Made by a program: the position numbers and the translations under genes. A model generated the notes under the pieces. It saw nothing but the letters and a program-made list of their open reading frames with translations. It did no database searches and was not told the origin of the DNA. 64,000 nucleotides of DNA, taken from positions 372,001-436,000 of the forward strand of contig NZ_CP010892.1 in assembly GCF_000931465.1 (NCBI RefSeq), given 5' to 3'. Origin of the DNA: Pseudomonas sp. MRSN 12121 (GTDB lineage Bacteria > Pseudomonadota > Gammaproteobacteria > Pseudomonadales > Pseudomonadaceae). This document shows positions 7,890 through 17,193 of this stretch, in pieces (the first letter of the stretch is position 1; each line of letters begins with the position of its first letter).

Positions 7890-9287
7890 ATGAGCGGTAC
7901 GCATACTTCCAATGACCTCGAACAGGGGCTCAAACCGCGGCACGTCACCATGCTGTCGATCGCCGGGGTAATTGGCGCCGGGCTGTTCGTCGGCTCCGGC
8001 CACGCTATCGCCGAGGCCGGCCCCGCCGTGCTGCTGGCCTACGCGGCCGCGGGCACCCTGGTGGTGCTGGTGATGCGCATGCTGGCCGAAATGGCCGTTG
8101 CCTCGCCGGACACCGGTTCCTTCTCTACCTATGCCGACCGTGCCATCGGCCACTGGGCCGGCTTCACCATCGGCTGGCTGTACTGGTGGTTCTGGGTGCT
8201 GGTGATCCCGCTGGAGGCCAACGCCGCCGCGACCATCCTGCATGCCTGGTTCCCCGACATCGCGATCTGGGCCTTCACCCTGGTGATCACCTTGCTGCTG
8301 ACCGCCACCAACCTGTTCAGCGTGAAGAACTACGGTGAGTTCGAGTTCTGGTTCGCCCTGATCAAGGTCGTGGCGATCATCGGCTTCGTGGTGCTCGGCC
8401 TGCTGGCGATCTTCGGCCTGCTGCCGGGCAGCACTGTCAGCGGCGTGTCGCACCTGGTCGATACCCAGGGCTTCCTGCCCAACGGCATGGGCGCGGTGCT
8501 CGCCGCCATGCTGACCACCATGTTCTCGTTCATGGGCACCGAGATCGTCACCATCGCCGCCGCCGAGTCGAAGAACCCCGGCCAGCAGATCAGCAAGGCC
8601 ACCAACTCGGTGATCTGGCGGATCGGCCTGTTCTACCTGGTGTCGATCTTTATCGTCGTGTCGCTGGTGCCGTGGAACGACCCGAGTCTGGCGCAGGTCG
8701 GCTCCTACCAGACCGTGCTCGATCGCATGGGCATTCCCAACGCCAAGCTGATCGTCGACCTGGTGGTGCTGGTGGCGGTGACCAGTTGCCTGAACTCGGC
8801 GCTCTACACGGCTTCGCGCATGCTGTTCTCCCTGGGCAAGCGCGGCGACGCCCCGGCCGCGGCCAAGCGCACCAACGGCAGCGGCACGCCTTACTGGGCG
8901 GTGATCCTGTCCACCGCCGCGGCCTTCCTCGCAGTGTTCGCCAACTATGTAGCGCCAGCCGCGGTGTTCGAGTTCCTGCTGGCCAGTTCCGGCGCCATCG
9001 CCTTGCTGGTGTACCTGGTGATCGCGGTGTCGCAGCTGCGCATGCGCCAGAAGCGCGCGGCGGCGGGCGAGCAGATCGCCTTCCGCATGTGGCTGTTCCC
9101 GGGCCTGACCTACGCGGTGATCCTGTTCATCGTCGGGGTGCTGACCGTGATGCTGTTCCAGGAAGCGCATCGCATGGAAATCATCGCCACCGGCCTGCTG
9201 AGCATCGTCGTGATCGCGGCGGGCCTGCTGGTGGCGCGTCGGCGCCGGCTGGAGAAGCAGGCGGCCGGTGTCTTGAGCCGCGCCTGA
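7890..9287 (+). CDS. gabP: GABA permease / APC-family amino-acid permease
   Basis: A 465-residue amino-acid:polyamine:organocation transporter with about 12 transmembrane helices. The N-terminus 'LKPRHVTMLSIAGVIGAGLFVGSGHAI' contains the GAGLFVGSG substrate-binding loop, and the conserved 'FSFMGTEIVTIAAAESKNP' segment follows mid-protein. Length and sequence fit GabP (466 residues in E. coli), which imports 4-aminobutyrate by proton symport. The start MSGTHTSND is supported by AAAGG 10 bases upstream; an upstream in-frame Met (7842) is less likely. A sigma-54 promoter precedes it. AnsP/ProY-type specificity cannot be excluded. Confidence 0.8.
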   Translation: MSGTHTSNDLEQGLKPRHVTMLSIAGVIGAGLFVGSGHAIAEAGPAVLLAYAAAGTLVVLVMRMLAEMAVASPDTGSFSTYADRAIGHWAGFTIGWLYWWFWVLVIPLEANAAATILHAWFPDIAIWAFTLVITLLLTATNLFSVKNYGEFEFWFALIKVVAIIGFVVLGLLAIFGLLPGSTVSGVSHLVDTQGFLPNGMGAVLAAMLTTMFSFMGTEIVTIAAAESKNPGQQISKATNSVIWRIGLFYLVSIFIVVSLVPWNDPSLAQVGSYQTVLDRMGIPNAKLIVDLVVLVAVTSCLNSALYTASRMLFSLGKRGDAPAAAKRTNGSGTPYWAVILSTAAAFLAVFANYVAPAAVFEFLLASSGAIALLVYLVIAVSQLRMRQKRAAAGEQIAFRMWLFPGLTYAVILFIVGVLTVMLFQEAHRMEIIATGLLSIVVIAAGLLVARRRRLEKQAAGVLSRA

Positions 9288-9304
9288 GTCACTCCCGGTA
9301 AGAC

Positions 9305-9340
9305 AAAAGGCCGCTGTCAGTGATGACAGCGGCCTTTTTT
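9305..9340. terminator. Bidirectional terminator between gabP and a convergent gene
   Basis: A 15-bp stem (9305-9319 with 9324-9338) with loop GTGA, an A run before and a T run after. It lies between the convergent ends of gabP and the 134-residue protein gene and can serve both. Confidence 0.9.
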
Positions 9341-9356
9341 GTGGTCTGTGCTGGCG

Positions 9357-9761
9357 TTACTTCGGCGCTTTCATCAGCGCTTCCGAAGCGGCCAGGTAAG
9401 CGGCCTGGAACTCCGGGCTCTCGATCCAGGCCAGGGCGCCGGCCTCGTCGGTCTCGGTGGACCACTGGCGGTACTCGATCAGGGCGGCAAGGATGAAGTC
9501 CATGGCGCCTTCCTCGCCTTCCTGCTCGTAGACGATCTCCAGCAGCGGGTCTTCCAGGAAGGCCGAGCACATGGCCTGCTGGCTGGTCTTCTCGGCGTCG
9601 ATCATCTTCTTGAACAGTTCGGTCAGGTCCACCGATTCGAAGTCGATGCGGTCGTCGTTCGGGTCCAGCTCCACCGGCGCGGCGTTGCGCTGGGTGCGGT
9701 TCTGCTTGGCCTTGGTTTTCGCCCGCTGGGCTCTTTTGTGTTGCTTGTTCGCGGATGCCAT
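9357..9761 (-). CDS. Conserved hypothetical protein, 134 aa
   Basis: I do not recognise a named family. The first 25 residues are strongly basic and Gln/Lys-rich (ASANKQHKRAQRAKTKAKQNRTQR), which could bind nucleic acid or be disordered. The rest is acidic (DPNDDRIDFESVDLTELFKKMIDAEK...) and looks helical. There is no signal peptide or membrane segment, so it is probably cytosolic. It stands alone, 104 bases downstream of the alpha/beta hydrolase gene on the same strand. Confidence 0.75.
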   Translation of the reverse strand: MASANKQHKRAQRAKTKAKQNRTQRNAAPVELDPNDDRIDFESVDLTELFKKMIDAEKTSQQAMCSAFLEDPLLEIVYEQEGEEGAMDFILAALIEYRQWSTETDEAGALAWIESPEFQAAYLAASEALMKAPK

Positions 9762-9865
9762 GGGCGTCGTACCTTGTTGCGCGAAGGGAAGGCCAGGCGT
9801 CGACAGGGCGTCGGGCCTGGCTGGCAGGCGGCAGAGGATGCCAGTAAATGCGCCGGCAGGCACGC

Positions 9866-10831
9866 TCAACGGTGACCGCTGATCAGGCGCCCCGGCGTAT
9901 CGCCGGGCAGGCTCGCGTGTTGCAGCCAGGCCAGGGCGATCGGCCACAGGCGGTTCTGGTACTGGCTGCGGAAAAACGCGAAGTGCCCGACTTCCCGTTC
10001 GCCGATGTCCGCCGGCGTGATGCGCAGATGGCTGCGCTGGCTGGCCGTGAAGTAGGCCAGTAGGCGCTCGATGGCCGGCACGGTGCCGTAAGGGTCGTCG
10101 CTGATGCTGATGGCCAGCAGCTGCGCCTTGACCCAGGCGAAGGGCAGCGCCGGCTCCCTGCGGGCCAGGCGGCGCCCGCTGGGCCGACGCTGATACAGCG
10201 CGGTGGGCGTGGCCCAGTCGCGCACCACGCCGGCGGGCGTGTCTTCCAGCCAGCCCAGGCGCTTGCCGGGGAAGTAGCCGCAGATCGCCGTCAGCAGCGG
10301 CATCACCAGGTGCCACTTGCCGAGCATCCGCCAGCGCTGCGCCGGGGCGTAGTCGCGCCAGTAGGCGAACTGCCCGCCCACCGTGACCATGCGCCGGATC
10401 AGGTGCCCGGAAGCGCCCAGGCCCGCCGCGCAGCCGCCGAAGCTGTGAGCGACCACGTCGATGGGCTGGCCGGGGAATTCCCGCTGCGCGCGTTGCAGCA
10501 TCGCCTCGAAATCCAGGGTGCCCCAGTCCGACCAGGACGCTTTCAGCTGGCGCATCGAGGCCGGGCGCGACTCGCCGATGCCGCGGTAGTCGTAGGTGAT
10601 GACATCGAACCCATGGCCGAACAGGTAATCGGCGAACCGCCCATAGTGGCGGCACCGTACCGAGGTGGCGGCGCTGATGATCACCACCGGGCGCGCGGTG
10701 TCCGCTGCGACGTGGCGCCAGGTGAAGCCGCCGAGGCGCACGCCGTCCGCGGCCAGCTCGTGGAAGGCTTCGCCACCGGGGCCGGCGGCCTGTCGGGCAG
10801 CCGGTGCGGGCAAGGTGGATTGCACGGTCAT
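9866..10831 (-). CDS. Alpha/beta hydrolase
   Basis: A 321-residue serine hydrolase of the predicted alpha/beta-hydrolase COG4757 type. The nucleophile elbow VVAHSFGG puts Ser130 in place. YDYRGIGESRP at 80-90 forms the strand before it. Likely acid and base are in SISDDPYGT and VGHFAFF near the C-terminus. No signal peptide is seen, so it is probably cytosolic, and the substrate is unknown. The start at 10831 has AGGA about ten bases upstream; the open frame extends further but lacks support. It is followed by the 134-residue gene on the same strand. Confidence 0.82.
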   Translation of the reverse strand: MTVQSTLPAPAARQAAGPGGEAFHELAADGVRLGGFTWRHVAADTARPVVIISAATSVRCRHYGRFADYLFGHGFDVITYDYRGIGESRPASMRQLKASWSDWGTLDFEAMLQRAQREFPGQPIDVVAHSFGGCAAGLGASGHLIRRMVTVGGQFAYWRDYAPAQRWRMLGKWHLVMPLLTAICGYFPGKRLGWLEDTPAGVVRDWATPTALYQRRPSGRRLARREPALPFAWVKAQLLAISISDDPYGTVPAIERLLAYFTASQRSHLRITPADIGEREVGHFAFFRSQYQNRLWPIALAWLQHASLPGDTPGRLISGHR

Positions 10832-10952
10832 GGCAGGTGTTCCTGTTTCGGAGGCAGGGTCCGCTGCGGGGCGACGAATAACCGGGCGCCAGTGCCCGGC
10901 TCTTTTGGGTGCGCTCATTAATAACCGGGCCGACCCGCGCCGGGCAACTTTC

Positions 10953-11519
10953 TCAGTGGCTGCGCAGCTGCAACCTGATGAGGCCCGGTGGCAGTTGATC
11001 CAGCTCTTCATAGGCATCGCCCGGGCCGTACAGCAGGTAGCGGTGGCTGCTTTCGTGGCCGACATTGTTGAAGACGACCCGTGGCCCCCCGGCGGTCATC
11101 TGCACCCAGCCGGGGCGGTTTCTTTCGGCGAAATCGATGCGTTGCACCTGGCCGCTGCGGGGCTCCCAGTAAAACGCCGCGCCTTGCCGGTAGTTGGCGG
11201 TGAATTCGCCGGACAGCACCAGCAGCCGGCTGTCGGCGCCCGTTGCCAGGCATTGCCACTGCACGTTCATGCCCTGGGAATCGTCTTCGCTGTCGTAGAG
11301 CAGCCAGGTCCGCGGGCCGTGGCGCAGGCGATAGACATGGGTGTCGACAAATGATGCGCTGCGCAGCAGGACGAGCTGCTGGGAAGCTCCCGCCAGATTG
11401 CATTCGACCAGGGTCTTGGCTGGCGCCGCTGCCCCGGCGTGATGGGCGCACAACAGCGGCAACAGGCCGAATAAAAGAAGGTGCAACAGGCAACGCGGTG
11501 CAAGCGGCAGGGTGGACAT
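10953..11519 (-). CDS. Secreted hypothetical protein, 188 aa
   Basis: The first 30 residues (MSTLPLAPRCLLHLLLFGLLPLLCAHHAGAAA) are a clear Sec signal peptide, and a Cys follows in the mature part (LVECNLAG). The mature protein is beta-rich ('LRHGPRTWLLYDSEDDSQGMNVQWQCLATGADSRLLVLSGEF') and ends LQLRSH. I recognise no domain. It is divergent from the two-helix membrane protein gene, with a 91-base gap between start codons. Confidence 0.75.
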   Translation of the reverse strand: MSTLPLAPRCLLHLLLFGLLPLLCAHHAGAAAPAKTLVECNLAGASQQLVLLRSASFVDTHVYRLRHGPRTWLLYDSEDDSQGMNVQWQCLATGADSRLLVLSGEFTANYRQGAAFYWEPRSGQVQRIDFAERNRPGWVQMTAGGPRVVFNNVGHESSHRYLLYGPGDAYEELDQLPPGLIRLQLRSH

Positions 11520-11610
11520 GAGGGGGCTGCTTCCTTGGCGAGATGATGAGGCGGTGGATGCCGCCGTACCTAGTAATATGGCGGCACGTCTTTTACCAGT
11601 TGATTCGCTG

Positions 11611-12210
11611 ATGCCTGAACACAATCCGCCTGTCGCCGATGTGCCCATCAAGCTGTTTCCCGAGTACATCAGCCTATGGGCCGACGGCGTGGAACTGGAG
11701 ACGCTGGCGATTCCCGCGCGCCGCCCCAGCCGCGTGGCGTGGTACGCCTGGCTGATGCTGGTCCTCGGCTTGCTGGCAGCGGTGGCGCTGGGGCAGCAGG
11801 TGCTGGCCTTGGTCCTGGGGGTGTTGCTGGTGTCGATTCCACTGCTGGTCCTGGGCGTGATGAGGCTGCTGGATCCGCCTGCCCGTGTCGATGCCTGGTT
11901 CGACGCCGACGGTCTGCACCTGACTTGTGGCCCGCCGAAAAATCCCGGTGCCCTTTACCGGCATTTCCTGCCCTTCGCGGACATTACCCGCCTGGCGACC
12001 CTGGACCAGACCATCGATCTGGGGCGGCGCGGACGTGTGCAGTACCGCACCTGCATTCTCCAGACTCGGCAGTTCCTCGGCGAGAACACCAGCCTGAATA
12101 TCAGCAACCGACGCAGCCTGGCGGAGTTGCAGGCCGTGCTGGAGCGCTTGCGGCAATTGCCGGCGGCGGCCCATATCGGCATACCGCCGACGCGGCAGTA
12201 CGGAGCCTGA
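11611..12210 (+). CDS. Membrane protein with two transmembrane helices, 199 aa
   Basis: Hydrophobic segments at about residues 42-58 and 60-80 ('WLMLVLGLLAAVALGQQVLALVLGVLLVSIPLLVLGVMRLL') form a helical hairpin. A soluble C-terminal half of mixed alpha/beta type follows (VDAWFDADGLHLTCGPP...RYRTCILQTRQF). The layout resembles bacterial PH-like small membrane proteins, but this is only an impression. No strong ribosome binding site decides the start; an alternative ATG lies 11 codons upstream at 11578. It converges on the M48 peptidase gene after 18 bases. Confidence 0.7.
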   Translation: MPEHNPPVADVPIKLFPEYISLWADGVELETLAIPARRPSRVAWYAWLMLVLGLLAAVALGQQVLALVLGVLLVSIPLLVLGVMRLLDPPARVDAWFDADGLHLTCGPPKNPGALYRHFLPFADITRLATLDQTIDLGRRGRVQYRTCILQTRQFLGENTSLNISNRRSLAELQAVLERLRQLPAAAHIGIPPTRQYGA

Positions 12211-12228
12211 GCCGCTGCGCAAGACGGT

Positions 12229-14079
12229 TCAGCCTGGCGCGTTGTCCAGGTGCATCCGCGCCGCCTCTGTGCATTGCCCAAGCCTTGGGTCGTGGTCGTC
12301 GAGGATGAATGCCTCGACCCACAGGTGCAGCCGGGGCAACAGGCGCTCCAACAGTTGCTCGCAGTTGCGCTGGCTGTAGTTCTGCTCGCCGGTCAGGCGG
12401 CTGACCACGCGCAGCAGGATGTTCGTCCGGGCCTGGACCAGCAGCACATAGCGCCTGCTATCGGGCTGGCGCAGCAGCCAGACGCCGGTGGCGACCCGCA
12501 GCAGCGGGTCCAGGGTCCGGGCCAGTTTATTGACTTCCACGGCGGCCAGCCCATGGGCGTGGTACTGCTGCGGGTCCTGTTCGGCGTTGGCTTGTCGGTG
12601 CAGGTGGTCGGCCTGTTGCCGATAGTGGCTGGCTCGCTCCCAATCCTGCGCTTTCATGGCCAGCATGCTCAGTTGGCGCAAGCTGCCCAACTGGTAGGGC
12701 CCGGGCTCGTCGGCCAGTTGTTGCCAGCGTTGCGCGGCGCCCCGGGTGTCTGCGGCCTGGTAGAGGCTGAAGGCGTGCTGCTGGCGCAAGGCGGCGTGTT
12801 CCGGGTCCTGGCGCAGCGCTTCTTGCAGTAGCGAGGCGGCCCGCGGGTTGTCCCCCAGATGGGTGCGATACAGCCAGGCCAGGCGGGCGATTTCATCACT
12901 GTTGAGGCTGCGGATCCGTTGCTTGCGTAACAGTTCGTGGTGTTCGCTGCCCCGGGCCTGATAGTCCTCGCGGGCCTCGTTGCAACGCTCGCGGATGAGC
13001 TCGGCAGCTTGCTGGTCCAGGTGTTGCGCCAGGGCGTGATGCTGCTCTCCAAGCCAGGCCTGGGCGGCGCTGGGCCGGGCGCGTTGCCAGTGCAGGGGCA
13101 GGTCGATGCGCGCCGTGTCGATGCCCAGGGCAGCCAGGCGTTCGGCCAGGGCCGGGTGGGTGTCGCTGCGTTCGGTGGTGCTGCACAGTTCGGCGTGCAA
13201 CCAGATGCGGGCCTGGGCGGCGTCCGCCGGCGTCTTCAACAGACCGTGGCGCGCCAGTTCGAGCAGCGGTTGCAGGTTGTCCCGGGGCTCGGTCGCGGCC
13301 TGGGCGTAGAGCGTTGGCCAGTAATCCTCGGCCAGCGCGCGATGTTGCAGGGCGAGGCCGATCAGGGCCTGGCCGAAGGTGTCGGCGCCGCAGACCCGCG
13401 CGGCCTCGGCATCGGCCTGGTACTCGCACTGGCGGGCGAAATCCAGGCTGATATCGAGAAACCTCGGCACGTACCACTCCACGAACAGCCGCAGCGGGGC
13501 GCTGGTCAGGGTGCGGTTGCGTTCCAGCCGATCGCTGACGGCCTGCCATTGCAGGCGGGCGAAATACACCCGGCTGGCGTAGCGCCCATGGCGATGGGCA
13601 ATGTGCGCGCATTCGTGAGCGAGAATCGCCGCGCAGGCTGCGGGCGACAGGGTGTCGAGCAATGGCAGGCCGAGCCACAACACATTGCGGGTCCGGCCGA
13701 CGAGCACCCGATGCTGGCGAATGCTGGCGTTGAACAGGTTGTTCAGATACACCGCATCCAGCCCGGGCGCGCCCAGTTCGCTGCGGATTCGCTCCAGTTC
13801 GGCGAATAGCTGCGGCACGTCCTCGGGGAGCAGGGCGATGCCGTCCTCCTCTCCTTGGTTGCGGCTGCTGAAGGGCACTTTGAGCATCACCAGGCCGAAC
13901 GGCGCGGCGGGAAAAGCGGCGACCGCCGCCAATACGCCAAGCAGCCCTGGCAAGGCCACCAGTAACAACGCGGGCAGCAGGCAGAGCAGGGCGCCCAGGG
14001 TCAGCAGCGTCACATCTCCCAGCAGCAGCCAGGCGCTGATACGCAGCCGGTGTCGGCGCAGATCCGGCATCTGGGTCAT
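12229..14079 (-). CDS. M48-family membrane metallopeptidase with C-terminal TPR-like region
   Basis: A 616-residue protein. Hydrophobic helices at about 15-65 anchor it in the inner membrane. The zinc site HECAH (His155, Glu156, His159) with Glu219 in EYQAD is the complete M48 (HtpX/Ste24) signature, so it should be active. The rest is helical with TPR-like pairs ('RAASLLQEALRQDPEHAALRQQHAFSLYQAADTRGAAQRWQQLADEPG'). It overlaps the preceding DUF4034-like gene by four bases (ATGA), so the two are translated together and probably act in the same process, which is unknown. Confidence 0.88.
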   Translation of the reverse strand: MTQMPDLRRHRLRISAWLLLGDVTLLTLGALLCLLPALLLVALPGLLGVLAAVAAFPAAPFGLVMLKVPFSSRNQGEEDGIALLPEDVPQLFAELERIRSELGAPGLDAVYLNNLFNASIRQHRVLVGRTRNVLWLGLPLLDTLSPAACAAILAHECAHIAHRHGRYASRVYFARLQWQAVSDRLERNRTLTSAPLRLFVEWYVPRFLDISLDFARQCEYQADAEAARVCGADTFGQALIGLALQHRALAEDYWPTLYAQAATEPRDNLQPLLELARHGLLKTPADAAQARIWLHAELCSTTERSDTHPALAERLAALGIDTARIDLPLHWQRARPSAAQAWLGEQHHALAQHLDQQAAELIRERCNEAREDYQARGSEHHELLRKQRIRSLNSDEIARLAWLYRTHLGDNPRAASLLQEALRQDPEHAALRQQHAFSLYQAADTRGAAQRWQQLADEPGPYQLGSLRQLSMLAMKAQDWERASHYRQQADHLHRQANAEQDPQQYHAHGLAAVEVNKLARTLDPLLRVATGVWLLRQPDSRRYVLLVQARTNILLRVVSRLTGEQNYSQRNCEQLLERLLPRLHLWVEAFILDDHDPRLGQCTEAARMHLDNAPG

Positions 14080-16076
14080 GACGCGGTCTTGGGTGGCAGG
14101 TCTTCGGCGCTGACTTTGCCGCGATTGAAGAAGGCCCCGAGCACCGTGCCCACGCTCTTCACCAGGCTGTGGGAGTTGAGCACCTGCTGTTCGATTTCCT
14201 CGATGCCTTCGTTATCCGGTAACAGGCGGGTGGCGTACTGGGCCCATTCGATGGCGGCAAAGCGGCTGCGTATGACGCCCCGTCCGTGCATGTAAGCCAG
14301 GGCGATTTCCGCGCAGGCGCGGGCGGCGGCCCAGTCGTCCTGGTCGTCGATCAGCGAGCGCAGGTAGCACAGAATGCCTTCTTCCTGCTCGCGGGGGGTG
14401 CCGAAGTCACGTAGCAGCACGCCGATCCGCAACCGCGCGAAAGCTTCGCAGCGGTGGTCCTCGCGGGAGTCTTGCAGCAACTGGAGCACGGCGTTGAAGT
14501 GCTGGCGGTCGTTGAAGTCCAGGTTGTCGCTGAACAGCCGGTCCCAGGCCATGTTGTACTTGGCCAGGGCCGAGCCATCGGCCACCGCGCGTTCGAGCCA
14601 GAAGTCGCGGGCGGCGTCGTTGATGTAGCTGTCGGGGGTATTGGTGCGGGCGCCCCGGTGAATGTCGTACAGGGCGGTGGAGGCGTCATGCACCCGGCGT
14701 TCGGCGCATTGTCGGAACAAGTAGTACCCGGCCTCCTGGGCGTCGCTGTCCCACAGCAGGTAACCGAAGGTGAGAAGATCGAAGTTGTCGCCCTGCTGGC
14801 TTTTGCTCAGCACGGCGGCGCGGTCGAGCAACGCGCGCGCACGCTGCGCATCGTGGGCAAAGCCCCAGAGCGCGAACTCGTGGCCCACGGCGGCCATGGC
14901 CAGCGGGGTGGCCAATTCATCCATGTGGCACATGCGCTCGATCGCCTCCTTGAAGGCGTCGAGGTGATCGGTCATCTGATGGATCAGGGTCGTGTAGGCG
15001 AAGCTGTGGAACGGCCCGTCGACCTCGCGAAAGTACATCCCGGGGGCGAAGGCCGCGACGCTGGCGGCATGCAGCGCGTAGGCGCGGGCGTGGTCGTTCA
15101 GCGAATAACTACAGAAAGTGGCGAAGCGGCCCAGGGCGTCGCCGCGCTCCTCGGGTCGCAGGTCGCGTTGCAGCCAGGCTTCGAAGCGCGCCTGGAAGGC
15201 TTGCACGGCGCTGACTTCATCGGCGGCCGGGTAGTCGCTGAGGGCGTCGTACACACCGATCCAGCGGATCGCGTTGCGTTGCGCTTCGTCCAGCCCGGCC
15301 GCAAGCGGGCCGCTGGCCAGGCCTTCGATGTCCTCGTAACTGCCGCCCCAGCGCGGCCTGAGGTAATTGGCATAGGCCAACAAGGCTTCGAGGCAGGCCG
15401 GGCGCCATTGCAGGACCTGATGCAGCCAATAGTCCTGGCCCTGCTCCATCTCGTGGGCCTCGCGCAGTGGCAGCAGGCTCGGCAGCGCCTGTGGTGGCTG
15501 CGCCAACGGGGTCAGGCCATAGCTGGCCAGGTGCGCCAGGGCCTGGGCCAGCAACTCCGGCTCCTGGTCATTGGCGGCGCAGGTGGTGGCAGGCTGTTGG
15601 CGGAACAGCTCCAGCAGCCAGGCTGGCTCGCGAAAGTGCGAAGACAGTTGCAGCATGGTGATTCCGGCTGCCACCGGCCGCGATGAGCGTTGCATGGCGG
15701 TCAGCAGCGCCGCGGTCGCGTTCTCGCAGGCCATGGCCGCGCCCAGCCAGCAGTCCTGGCTCACGCCCTCGGCCCAGCCGTAACCACGGATATCGGTGGC
15801 GCGGCCAAAGCAGAAACCGCCCCAGATCAGTTGTGGGTGATACGCGTCCGGGCAGGCGGCGATCCAGGCCTGGAGAAACTGCGCGATGGACTCATGGGAC
15901 TGGCTGCTGTAGTCGAATAGCGTCCCGGCATAAGTCGCTTCGATGTAAGGATGACTGCCATTGGGCGCGGCGTGCCACAGGGCCTCAAGCTCGTTGTAGT
16001 AATGGTCCAGCTCGGCATAGGCCGCGGTGCGTACCAATTCACGAACGTGCAGGCGCAGGGTGGAGAGGGTATGCAA
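14076..16076 (-). CDS. DUF4034-like helical-repeat protein, 666 aa
   Basis: A large cytosolic protein with no signal peptide or membrane helix. The N-terminal third contains 'AQFLQAWIAACPDAYHPQLIWGGFCFGRATDIRGYGWAEGVSQD', which I associate with DUF4034, though I am not certain. The C-terminal half carries Sel1/TPR-like helical pairs (NMAWDRLFSDNLDFNDRQHF..., AEIALAYMHGRGVIRSRFAAIEWAQYAT). The four-base overlap with the M48 peptidase gene shows coupled translation. A scaffold or client-binding partner of the peptidase is a reasonable guess only. Confidence 0.7.
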   Translation of the reverse strand: MHTLSTLRLHVRELVRTAAYAELDHYYNELEALWHAAPNGSHPYIEATYAGTLFDYSSQSHESIAQFLQAWIAACPDAYHPQLIWGGFCFGRATDIRGYGWAEGVSQDCWLGAAMACENATAALLTAMQRSSRPVAAGITMLQLSSHFREPAWLLELFRQQPATTCAANDQEPELLAQALAHLASYGLTPLAQPPQALPSLLPLREAHEMEQGQDYWLHQVLQWRPACLEALLAYANYLRPRWGGSYEDIEGLASGPLAAGLDEAQRNAIRWIGVYDALSDYPAADEVSAVQAFQARFEAWLQRDLRPEERGDALGRFATFCSYSLNDHARAYALHAASVAAFAPGMYFREVDGPFHSFAYTTLIHQMTDHLDAFKEAIERMCHMDELATPLAMAAVGHEFALWGFAHDAQRARALLDRAAVLSKSQQGDNFDLLTFGYLLWDSDAQEAGYYLFRQCAERRVHDASTALYDIHRGARTNTPDSYINDAARDFWLERAVADGSALAKYNMAWDRLFSDNLDFNDRQHFNAVLQLLQDSREDHRCEAFARLRIGVLLRDFGTPREQEEGILCYLRSLIDDQDDWAAARACAEIALAYMHGRGVIRSRFAAIEWAQYATRLLPDNEGIEEIEQQVLNSHSLVKSVGTVLGAFFNRGKVSAEDLPPKTAS

Positions 16077-16469
16077 AGGGCATCATCCTTGATCGGGTAG
16101 GGGGGATCGCGTCCGGCTGCGATAAAAAACCGCGTGATGTTAATACAATGGCAGGCGTCGCGCAGCCGGTGTGTTGTCCGCGATTGTTGGGGGCGGATGC
16201 TAGCTGGGATTCCCTCGGCGGTGGCTAGCATCATCGGCTAGCCGGGTCATGCCGAATCGATCTAAACCGCCCGGTATCGGGGCGTACACTGGCCGAGAAG
16301 GCCGGTGGAGCATGTTGTCCTGCGGGCTTTTCCTTTGAGCATCGCTCGCCCGAGACGGGGCTGGCCATTCACGAGGAACAGGGGAGACCCGGACGCTGCC
16401 GCGCTGGGGCGCAATACTTGAAGGTGGCGTTCCTTTCAGTGGTTCGAGACGAACCCGGGAGTGCTCATC
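16077..16469. other. 393-base gap without a gene
   Basis: This gap lies between divergent genes and should hold both promoters. I see repeated GCTAGC hexamers near 16199-16241 but no clear operator, hairpin or coding frame. Confidence 0.5.
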
Positions 16470-16928
16470 ATGAAGTCCTTTTTTATGTACCTCATCACCG
16501 GCGTCATCGCCGCGCTATTGACGCTCGCGCCGCTCGGCGCGCAGGCCGCCACCCCCAGTAACGAACCGATCGATCCGGCCGGCGTGCAGCTCACGCCCCA
16601 GCAGCAGAACGGCATTACCTACGTCGCCGGCGGTATCGGCCTGGACGAGTCGCGGGCCCTTCTGCAGACCAAGGGCTACAACCTGCACCTGACCTTTTCC
16701 ATCGGCCCGGAAAACAAATACACCTCGGATGTCGACCTGACGATCCAGGCTCCGCAAGGGCAGTCGCTACTGAACCTGAGCCAGGTGGGGCCGATCGTCT
16801 TTGTGCAACTGCCAGCCGGCAAGTACCAGGTGCTCGCCACCCGCGGCGGGCATACCGAGCGCAGTACGGTGGATATGAACGCGTCGGGCGTGCGCGACCT
16901 CAACCTGCACTGGAGCGATGCCTATTGA
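16470..16928 (+). CDS. Secreted protein with carboxypeptidase-regulatory-like fold
   Basis: A 152-residue protein. Signal peptide residues 1-27 end in AQAA. The mature part ('GITYVAGGIGLDESRALLQTKGYNLHLTFSIGPENKYTSDVDLTIQ...LPAGKYQVLATRGGHTERSTVDM') reads as a beta-sandwich of the carboxypeptidase-regulatory type, often used for binding or surface display. GGGAG eight bases before the ATG at 16470 fixes the start rather than the GTG nine bases earlier. It is a single-gene unit ending at the shared terminator near tRNA-Phe. Confidence 0.75.
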   Translation: MKSFFMYLITGVIAALLTLAPLGAQAATPSNEPIDPAGVQLTPQQQNGITYVAGGIGLDESRALLQTKGYNLHLTFSIGPENKYTSDVDLTIQAPQGQSLLNLSQVGPIVFVQLPAGKYQVLATRGGHTERSTVDMNASGVRDLNLHWSDAY

Positions 16929-16973
16929 GCGAAGAAGAGGGCGCTGAAACGGGCGTCATCAAATCGCAGGCAT

Positions 16974-17006
16974 AAAAAAACCCTGAATCTTTCGATTCAG
17001 GGTTTT
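16974..17006. terminator. Bidirectional terminator between the secreted-protein gene and tRNA-Phe
   Basis: A 9-bp stem (16981-16989 with 16994-17002), loop TTTC, flanked by a run of A on the left and T on the right. It is placed to end both the plus-strand gene and the minus-strand tRNA-Phe. Confidence 0.9.
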
Positions 17007-17015
17007 CGGTATTAG

Positions 17016-17091
17016 TGGTGCCCAGAGACGGAATCGAACCGCCGACACGGGGATTTTCAATCCCCTGCTCTACCGACTGAGCTATCTGGGC
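17016..17091 (-). tRNA. tRNA-Phe (anticodon GAA)
   Basis: A 76-nt cloverleaf with encoded CCA. Acceptor GCCCAGA pairs with TCTGGGC, the anticodon loop TTGAAAA gives GAA, and the T-arm contains GGTTCGATTCC. It lies just downstream of yggX, as I recall for PAO1. Confidence 0.96.
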
Positions 17092-17193
17092 AACGGGGCG
17101 CATTAAACGGGTTTTTCGGGGGGGCGTCAAGCAAGTTTTGAAAAAAAGTTTAATTATTACCGCCGCTTACGTTCCCACCCCGATTCCAGCGGT

